DNA from: Diphasiastrum complanatum
Taxonomy: Eukaryota; Streptophyta; Lycopodiopsida; Lycopodiales; Lycopodiaceae
Length of the DNA: 64,000 nt
Assembly: GCA_029204225.1 (NCBI GenBank)
Contig: CM055111.1
Span: forward strand, 7,319,365-7,383,364
Reading direction: 5' to 3'
The stretch's first letter is position 1, and each line of letters opens with the position of its first letter. The translations under genes were made by a program, and so were the position numbers. The notes beneath the pieces were generated by a model, which made no database searches, was not told the origin of the DNA, and saw nothing but the letters and a program-made list of their open reading frames with translations. Shown piece after piece: positions 56,752 to 64,000 of the stretch.

Positions 56752-57801
56752 CTAAGATGCATTATCCGCACATTGTACCTTGCTTCCATTTTGCACTTTC
56801 ACTAATTTAGTGAATGCTTCTTTGCGAGAAGTCATATGACGAGTAGCACCACTATCAATCACCCATTCAATGGGCTGAAAATCAGCAACTTGCAAAACAG
56901 AACCTGAATTCCTCATAAATGTAAAAGTACTAGTAGAAGCACTACTAGAAGCAATATTAGACACAAAAGCATAGTCTTGGTTGAAGAGATCACCACTAGC
57001 TTCAAGCTCTTGCTCCAAAGTAGCAAGTGAAGCACTAGTATCAATTCCTTTACTCTCCTCTTTCGCAAGCTTCTTACAATCCTTGATGAAGTGCCCATAC
57101 TTCTTGCAAAAATGACACTTCCCTTTCTTCTTTTGAGTGTTGACATTTTGACCTCCAACGGACTTTTGCTCATCCTTGGAAGGAGACTTCCCCTTTCCTT
57201 TTGACTTGCCTTTGCCCTTGCCTTTCGTGAAGAAAGCTTGATCTTGTTGAGTGTCAACCACAAAAATTTGCCTCGTTTGCTCCTCTTGAAAAAGCAGCCC
57301 AACAAGTTCATCAAAGGAGAGTTGATGTCCCCTAAGAGAGATACTCAAAGATGAAACAAATGGAAGATAAGAGGAAGGTAATGAGTTGAGAGTAATGGAA
57401 ACAAATTGAGCATCCTCAATTATCTCATCAATATTGAGAAGCTCCTCACGAAGATCCTTGATCTCCGTCAAATGATTGGTCACTTGATCCCCTTCTTGCA
57501 TCTTCAACAAAGAAAGCTGATTTTTGAGATACACCACTCTTGCCGGATTTTTGACTCTATACATAGTATGAAGTGTATCCCACACACTTTTAGATGTCTT
57601 ACAAGACCTAATATGAGGTAAGATAGATCTTTTCACAGCAAGAGCAACCATAGAATGTGCTTGTGCATCCCTTCTATCCCACTTATTTTGTTTTTCCGAA
57701 GATGTAGAAGATGATGTTGATGATGATGATCCACAAGGTGTAGAAGGTGCCAAAGGAGGCCTTTCCTCATCACCATTGACCAAATCCCACAGCCCTTTCA
57801 C
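56752..57801 (-). CDS. Copia 2 gag-protease N-terminal part (349 codons open)
   Basis: Gag packages element RNA. This long frame has KGLWDLVNGDEERP, a Ser-rich insert, DAQAHSMVALAVKRSILPHI, CKTSKSVWDTLHTMYRVKN, LKNQLSLLKMQEGDQVTNHL, a Lys-rich segment (GKGKGKSKGKGKSPSKDEQ), the zinc knuckle CHFCKKYGHFIKDC (about residues 230-243), then the protease start EWVIDSGATRHMTSRKEAF with catalytic DSGA. It breaks with a stop at 56752 (QCADNAS*), probably a recent point change. The first ~20 residues of a normal Gag (LNGxNYxxW) are missing or out of frame. Confidence 0.85.
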   Translation of the reverse strand: MKGLWDLVNGDEERPPLAPSTPCGSSSSTSSSTSSEKQNKWDRRDAQAHSMVALAVKRSILPHIRSCKTSKSVWDTLHTMYRVKNPARVVYLKNQLSLLKMQEGDQVTNHLTEIKDLREELLNIDEIIEDAQFVSITLNSLPSSYLPFVSSLSISLRGHQLSFDELVGLLFQEEQTRQIFVVDTQQDQAFFTKGKGKGKSKGKGKSPSKDEQKSVGGQNVNTQKKKGKCHFCKKYGHFIKDCKKLAKEESKGIDTSASLATLEQELEASGDLFNQDYAFVSNIASSSASTSTFTFMRNSGSVLQVADFQPIEWVIDSGATRHMTSRKEAFTKLVKVQNGSKVQCADNAS

Positions 57802-58011
57802 TATGAGAAGATTCGATGCTGATTTTTGGACATCGTAAATTGCTCCTCCAAGATATGTGATGGGCGCCCTCCTTCAACATGAAAAGAAACAAAAAAGCCT
57901 ATCCAAACTCCACTTGGAAAAATCAGCAGGATGCTGAAATTTCAAAACAAAAAGTAGAGTAGCTCCTCTTCTGGTAGGGCGCCAACATACAAGCTTGCTG
58001 CAGATCCAGTA

Positions 58012-58023
58012 GCTCTGATACCA
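58012..58023 (-). promoter_or_regulatory. Primer-binding site of copia 2
   Basis: TGGTATCAGAGC on the minus strand is the initiator-Met tRNA type PBS of plant copia elements. It is followed at higher coordinates by the LTR terminus (TGTAGAAAAAC on the plus strand from 58024). Confidence 0.9.
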
Positions 58024-58112
58024 TGTAGAAAAACAAGAGTCAAGGCACCAAGATCTAGCTATAAATCAATCTCCACAAGACACAAGAGAGAAGAGGCTGG
58101 GCACCCTCCTCT

Positions 58113-59825
58113 AAGAGAATGAAAGAAAGAAAGAAAGAAAGCTTTATTAATGTCTTTTCCATGCCAAAAGGCATATAAGACCAAGTGGAGTACATGTCAA
58201 GTATGTGAAAACCCTGGGAGCGTATATAAACGTCTCCAAGTAAAAAAACTACTATGCATAAAAGAGAAATGAGTAATGTAATTGTAAACTACAAACTGCC
58301 AACTGTCCATAAGGGGGGAGCAAAATAGCTGCCAGGGGTAGAGTAATATCATGTAATGCTACTATTGAAAAAAGATGTGATACGAGCTGCAATAGGAGGC
58401 AATATGAACCGTCGCTGACGTCGTCCACGAGGATGAAAACTGTGTCCTCTCGTAAGTAGGGGACAAAGCAGGCATAATCTCTCCTCTCATGGTGTACCCT
58501 AGAATCTGCCTGTCTCAATAGCCAACTGATGTGAGGAGACACTGAACTGTCCCAAAGTGAAACGGAGACCGTGTGATAGTCCAGAGAACAAATAGCGAGG
58601 TAAAACTGGAAGACCGGTGGCATCCTGCTCCAAAAAGTGAGTCCGATAGTAGTCAGGCTTAACCCCCAGCTGGTGTCGCCAAGTACGGTCGAGGTATGCT
58701 CTGTATAAAAAATGTCTAATGTGCTGGTGTGTACCCAAAGGGAGAGCAGTGATAGCGATACCAAATGCTTCCAAGAGGAAGTGTGATGCCTGAGAGAACC
58801 ATGATAATCGGTAGCCCTGAGTCTGAAGGTGATGAGAGGACATGAGTGCAAGCCGCGTGTATCTCTGCTCTGTATCAGGAAGTGCATGAGCTCTCTGGAT
58901 GTATGTGATAAGCTGGAAGGCTGCCTCAATCTGAATAGGGGGGTGGCAAATTCTGCAAGGATGATCTCATGTGGAACTGAGCGCTTCGCTCGGATCATGC
59001 GAGCTAACATGGTGGTCTGTAAGCGTGAAATGTTGGACCAGTGTGAAGATGATAGTCCTGTACACCATATCTCTGCCGCATACAAGGCTGAAGGGGTGAC
59101 AATGGTGTCAAACAGTCTGCACTTACTCGGGGCATCCCGAATAGACTTACGGAAGCAGAATCTCTCCAGCTGGACTAGGGAACAGTGACCCTTCCCAAGC
59201 CTATCTCATACTGAAGGTAGGACCAGAGAAGAGCACACCTAGGTAAGTGTAGGAGGAGACCACCTCTAGGGACTGTCCATCAAGGGTAAGCTCCTGGCGC
59301 TGAATGAAGGCCCGAGAGGTATTGAAGACCATAACTTTGGTCTTCGAGAGGTTCACCCCTAGACCCCACTAAGTACAAAAGGTGTGTAAACAATCCAACT
59401 GTCTCTGTAATCCCTCTCTGGTACGGGAGACTAATACCACAGCATCCGCATAGAGAAGGATGGCAATCAGAATGTCTCCAAGCCGGCAACCGTCCCCATC
59501 ACACTGAGAAATGACATGCTCTAGCTCGTCAATATATAATCCAAAGAGAACTGGTGAGAGAGAGCATCTCTGCTTAGCCCCAATAGTACTCCAGATCTGC
59601 TCAGAAATGTCACTATCATGACGAAAGCAGCCCAAGACCCTCTCATAGAGAGCCATGACGGCTAGAATAATATATGTAGAGAATCCCAGGTCACGGAGTC
59701 TCTAGATAAGTAGGGAGCGTGGGACAGAATCAAAGGCTTTCCTGAAGTCCACAAAACAGCAATAAACCTTTTCTCTCTTGTGCCTAACTTCCTCAATGAG
59801 GGCTCGGAGTGTGAAAACAGCAACA
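58113..59825 (-). mobile_element. LINE XIV (hairpin family A), 5' truncated
   Basis: The minus-strand element begins in RT at about 59825 and runs through the C-terminal domain and 3' UTR to the hairpin ATGCC-TTTT-GGCAT (58161-58174), GGAAAAGACATTAATAAAG and (CTTT)n ending at about 58117. It sits in the LTR region of copia 2. Target-site duplications are not obvious. Confidence 0.9.
58252..59825 (-). pseudogene. LINE XIV ORF2 fragment with mutated RT active site
   Basis: RT is read as FTLRALIEEVRHKREKVYCC, FVDFRKAFDSVPRSLLI, a stop, MALYERVLGCFRHDSDI, IGAKQRCSLSPVLFGLYIDE and ILLYADAVVLVSRTRE. The catalytic YADD is YADA (second Asp lost) and the KQG block is KQR, so the enzyme would be dead even without the stops. 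Downstream SYTYLGVLFSGPTFSMR, GYRLSWFSQASHFLLEAFG and SSHQLAIETGRF follow; the Cys/His block is damaged (CLLCPLLTRG). Confidence 0.87.
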
Positions 59826-60190
59826 CAAGTAATGGAGAGCAATGCTTAGCCAAAACTGAAATATGTGACACAATAAGCCAATATGTACTCTACCTACTTA
59901 TTGAATGTAGGGCACCCCCAAAAGTCAAGATAGGGCCCCTAAACCAAATTAGACCTCTAAGGACCCACGAGTCAGTACATGACCAAAATTGGGTCCATCA
60001 CAAATTAAGACAAACTTAACATGGCCTAAATAACTAAATACGCATGGTTACACAAATCTCGACCTTTTGGGTCAAATGGATTAACTTTAGCATAGTCATT
60101 TATTTCTAACATTATCCAATACTTTTTCAAGTTCTAAAGATACTCTAGATGAAATGTTTTCAATAAATCCCAACTCATCATTGGAAAGAA
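59826..60190. other. Unassigned sequence between LINE XIV and gypsy 2
   Basis: This may be the rest of the copia 2 LTR (resuming ACACAAGTAATGGAGAGC) but no CA end matching TGTAGA could be fixed. No coding signal is seen. Confidence 0.35.
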
Positions 60191-60195
60191 GAGAA

Positions 60196-63100
60196 TCATT
60201 TGCATGTAAACTTAAGTGAACTTACATAAGATACTAAGTGCACTTTAATTCCTTTGAGGAGATCCAATTTGTAAGCTAGACATTGAACTCTCTTTATTAT
60301 CTTGTAGAGTCCACAATATCTCGTAATAGCTTGTGATGCTTTCCAGTACGCATCACTTTTGAGTCTTTGGGTATCCTCAAATACACCCAACTACTTCTTG
60401 AAACTCACAGGCTGATCTCTTCATATTCACCTAATGTCTTGCTCGATCTTGGGCGACGTTCTCACATGCAACTATAACAATTCTTCCATTTCATTCAAGA
60501 GAGTGGCTACTCTCCAATTCAAATTGCTCGTTAGACACATGTGCACGAGGCATCTCCTCCATGGTTTGGTTTGTCCCTTTCGCTGGTCTATCAAATCATG
60601 GATGATAAAAAAAAGCTCATACTAAGAGAGTTTTCCCCAATTTTTGAAAGTAGTCCTTGGGCAGTCCATAGAGTCGAAATAGCCCATTGAGCCAAGTCAG
60701 TAGCTTTTGTAGTTATCTTCACAAGAACAAAATTAGCCGATTCAATAAGGCAATCAACTACTACCCAAAGTGCATCATTACCTTCTTGTGTTATAGAAAG
60801 ACGAACTACAAAATCCAAAAAACGTTGTCTTACCTTTTATTGAGAATTTAGAATAGATGCAACAATCGACCAGTTCCTAAGCATTCAAATTTAACTTACT
60901 AGCACTGCTTAAAGAAAACAACATATGGTTCTACCAAGGGTTTCATCTTTGGTCAATAAAAAGTCCTTCGAGCTAAATCGAGTGTTCTATGTACAACTAG
61001 GTACCCCACACTGGGTGAATAATAACATTCATACAAGATTTGACATCTATTCGTGTCATTGCTCGTCGACACACACCTTTCCATCCCTAAACAATAGTCC
61101 ATTCTGAAAATTAATTGCTACATGATTATCTTTCATACATAACTACATATCATTTACCTCAATGGCATCAAGGTGGCACATATTTCCTAATTGTACTTCA
61201 TTCCATATTCAACTTAAGTAAGAATACTCCTGATAAGGTCCTTTTGAAAAAAGAGTAAACCCAAGGATTGGCTACGTGATTGGCATTGCTCTTTATATAT
61301 CAGATCTCATAACCAAATTGTTATATTAATTACGTCCATCTGGCCTACGACCTTTAAGATCAAGCTAGTGATCTATACACACCAAAAACTCACTACCATA
61401 AATATATTGTCTCCAAGTTCTAGAAGTTCCTTTTCTTAAATAATATACTTATCTGGATACCACTCAACTTTTGACTCTCATAAGCAACTAGTTTACCATC
61501 TTGTAAAAGAATTACTCTAAGTGCAAAATTACTTGGTTTTGTTTGAACAATGTAAGATTTATCTAGATTCACAATTAATAATACAAGAGTTGAAACAATT
61601 AGATTCTTGAGAGCATTAAATCTTTCATCCAATTTTTCATTCCATACAATCAAGCCGTAACTTTCCCTTCTTGGTACAAAAAAATTTAACTATTTAATAG
61701 TTTGTAGAACTGACCATTCAACAGCTACTTCAATCTTATCATAATCAACTTTCATCCCTTCAGAAGTGACTTTATAAACCAAGCAATTCATGCTTCAAGA
61801 ATTCACATTTGGATTCTATTGCATATAACTTCTCGTCTAATAATTCTTAGCATAGTACAAAGATGCTTCCTCGAGTGTTTTATGACATATCGAAATGTAG
61901 CATAAGCATTAGTCATCCGAAAAGGGAAGACTTAAAATTTATCAAGGTCATAACAAGTCTCGAAACCCGTCTTAGATACAGCTTCTGTTTTGACCCCAAT
62001 CTGATGATGCCCTATCTTGAGATCAATCTTAGTAAAGTATTTAGCTCCACCAAGACGGTCTACAAGGTCATCCATTCTAGGTAACAAGTATCTATTTTTG
62101 ACAGTAACCTTATTTAGAACTTTATAATCCACACACATCTGGATACCCCATCCTTTTTGTTCGTTAAAAAAGCTAATGCACCCCATGGTGATTTATTGGG
62201 TCTGATATGTCCCATTCTCAAATGTTCTCCCAGTGATCTACTAACCTCATCTTCCTCTCTCATTGAACCTACATGGTTGCTTAAAGGCAAGTTGACTATC
62301 AGGCAATACCACTCGTGCAGGTAGCAAGCTCTAAGAAACACATCTTTAGATTCATTCAATAATGTCTATAATATTTGTTGCTCATGGCTCAGTATTTTGA
62401 CATTAGAATTTTTGAAAAGTACCAACTTCATCACAATCTAAAACAAAATTACATCGCATTCCATACTTTAAAACAAAATGAAACACCTCATAGTTAGAAC
62501 TTAACGACCTTTGTCTTAATTCGGTAGAAGAAATAGATGGAATTGGAGGCACATCTATTTCTGCAAAAACAGAGGCTACTTTACCACTGTCAAATAATTT
62601 AAACCTATGGTTCTTCCATTCAATCTCTAAACTGCAAGGAATCTTATGAAACCGCTCATATCCCAAAAAACCATCAGTACAATCAAGAATCATAACCTGC
62701 CAATCAAAAGTTCTATATGTTCCTACAGATCCAACTCTATGTTTGGCCCTTTAGTGTCCCAAATGTCAATGTATGTTCCAGAAGCCAAATGCACCATATA
62801 GAGATAATCACTTGCTATTGTTGGAACCCTTAGCTTCAACACCAAACGAGAATTTAAAAAATTGTGAGATGAGATAGCACATTATCTTCATGACCAAATA
62901 TCTTACCTTTCTGGTGAAACAACGTGTTCTATCTACATGAAGCTATATTAAAGTGGAAATCACAACTACAATTTTCTAACCAATCAATTTCCATTGAGGA
63001 ATATTTACCTCACCTTGCAAGTTCCACTATGTGCATTTCAGATGATGACTTTTTCTTCCTATCCGAACACTACTTCATAAACTAATCTAATTTTTTTGCA

Positions 63101-63950
63101 AATGAAACAATAATCTCCTTTTTAGACTTGAGATCTCCATAAGTTCTCTAATTTCTTTGAAGCTGCTAAATCCAAGCATCAAATTATTTGGTGTTGCTAT
63201 TTTTTAATCCTTGCGTTTTGGATTTCTTTTTCTTAGGGGTAAATTGTTGTTTCCTCAAGGTGACCATGGTTCTACTCATATACCTTGACGAATCCGGATT
63301 GCATCCTCTAATGAGGACCACACATTATGATGGCACTCATTCTGATAAGCTATAGGCAAACTTAGGATAAGCTACAATTTTGCCAAAGTGGCATCCACAG
63401 TAGGTAGTGTAAACAGTAAGTTCATTAAAATCCGATATAATTATCTGGATTCCCATTACCCAATTGGCAAGAGATCAACTTCATAGGATTGTGAGATTCA
63501 TCAACCACCTTAAAAAATTTCCTAAATATTTTTTTAAAATCGATTCATGTCATTGGTTTAGGTTGTAGATCTCGCCATCAAGATGCGGCCTTGCCTCTCA
63601 GAAATAGTAAGGTAGGTGGTCTTTTTTTCATTGGCTTGTGAATTTGGATAACTGGACCGTTGATTTAACCAATTGACTCCTTATCCTTCCACTCACCTAG
63701 GAAGGAATATTTCAAGTGGGACGAGAGATCACTGGTTAAAGAGGATTGAAACCGATAGACAAGTTGTTGAAGTTGAACATCTTGTTACTAGTTCCTTGCT
63801 TGCAAATCAAGCGGAGTGTTACCTGAAACTTGAAAGTCGGATATTTTAACAAAAGACATCTTAACACAATCATACAAGTACATAGAAATACAAAATAATG
63901 GCTATCAACGAAGAATTTTTGGTACCATAGGTGCATCAGCCTCCACAATG
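60196..63950 (-). mobile_element. Ty3/gypsy retrotransposon 2, heavily decayed
   Basis: Domains are in the gypsy order on the minus strand. A degraded gag-like region lies at 63000-63950, then a protease-side segment (62693-62403, SLEIEWKNHRFKLFDSG). RT at 62360-61860 reads IRPNKSPWGALAFLTNKKDG, CVDYKVLNKVTVKNRYLLPR and KYFTKIDLKIGHHQIGVKTE. RNase H at 61653-61420 has FNALKNLIVSTLVLLIVNLD and KPSNFALRVILLQDGK. Integrase at 60818-60591 has MDFVVRLSITQEGNDALWVV. RT's YVDD and most catalytic residues are lost to frameshifts. LTRs were not recognised; the element may continue past the window. Confidence 0.8.
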
Positions 63951-64000
63951 AATTGATGTAGTTAGCAAGGCAACTAAAAGCATATTTTGGTTAAAAACCA

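Larger units (their letters stand above)
55643..58112 (-). mobile_element. Ty1/copia retrotransposon 2, 3' truncated
   Basis: Reading the minus strand there are an LTR edge (58024 upwards), a PBS, an almost intact gag with zinc knuckle, protease, and integrase up to its C-terminal block. It stops at about 55643, before RT, against the LTR of the Tat/Athila-like element. LINE XIV is inserted at 58113 within or just beyond its 5' LTR. Confidence 0.9.

Noticed and set aside
59895-59945. CTTTTGGGG followed by GT on the minus strand, considered as the donor end of the missing VTE1 exon before exon a.
   Set aside because: The sequence upstream does not encode the YGPRFTGVGAQ block and has stops in the required frame.

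Overview
The window is nuclear DNA of a land plant with a large, transposon-rich genome. The evidence is a plastid tocopherol cyclase (VTE1/SXD1) gene split by GT-AG introns of up to 9.6 kb, together with Ty1/copia, Ty3/gypsy, LINE and hAT elements at every stage of decay. The giant introns and the divergence of the VTE1 protein from what I remember of angiosperm VTE1 would suit a fern, lycophyte or gymnosperm; this placement is only an inference. There are no bacterial-style genes, rRNA or tRNA genes, or CRISPR arrays.

Host gene. Seven VTE1 exons lie on the minus strand between 38869 and 4797. They join in phase without a stop and encode most of the middle and C-terminal half of the cyclase. 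The transit peptide, the first conserved block and the last ~50 residues are not in the window or could not be found. The introns hold most of the repeats between 5 and 38 kb, and the recognisable intronic elements lie mostly on the same strand as the gene.

Layout. 1-4.8 kb: copia debris and unassigned sequence. 5.4-7.1 kb: LINE I. 8.4-11.1 kb: a 73-bp tandem repeat and a diverged LTR pair around a copia RT scrap. 11.8-14 kb: CT/GC microsatellite, broken MYB/SANT-like gene, copia RT. 14.8-21 kb: LINEs II-IV, a hAT-type element (copy 1) and gypsy scraps. 23.3-29.9 kb: LINEs V-VII. 30.5-31.2 kb: hAT-type copy 2. 32.6-36.2 kb: copia element with a 760-bp LTR. 36.3-38.1 kb: gypsy remnant. 41-52.5 kb: a run of plus-strand LINEs, including a tail-only copy and an ORF1-only element. 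52.5-55.6 kb: a Tat/Athila-like LTR element carrying ~200-bp tandem repeats and two nested hAT-type elements. 55.6-60 kb: a second copia element interrupted by LINE XIV. 60.2-63.9 kb: a degraded Ty3/gypsy element.

Most notable patterns. (1) The LINEs end in a short RNA hairpin whose stem sequence changes between families while pairing is kept, followed by a fixed GACRTTAAT motif and a CTTT/CT microsatellite. (2) Several LINEs begin exactly where another LINE's 3' tail ends, giving head-to-tail chains. (3) A compact element has ORF1 and the LINE tail but no ORF2. (4) Four CATAG-ended elements with 8-bp target duplications carry subterminal arrays of the half-site GAANCG, and the N differs by element (A, T or C) but is largely the same at both ends of each element.
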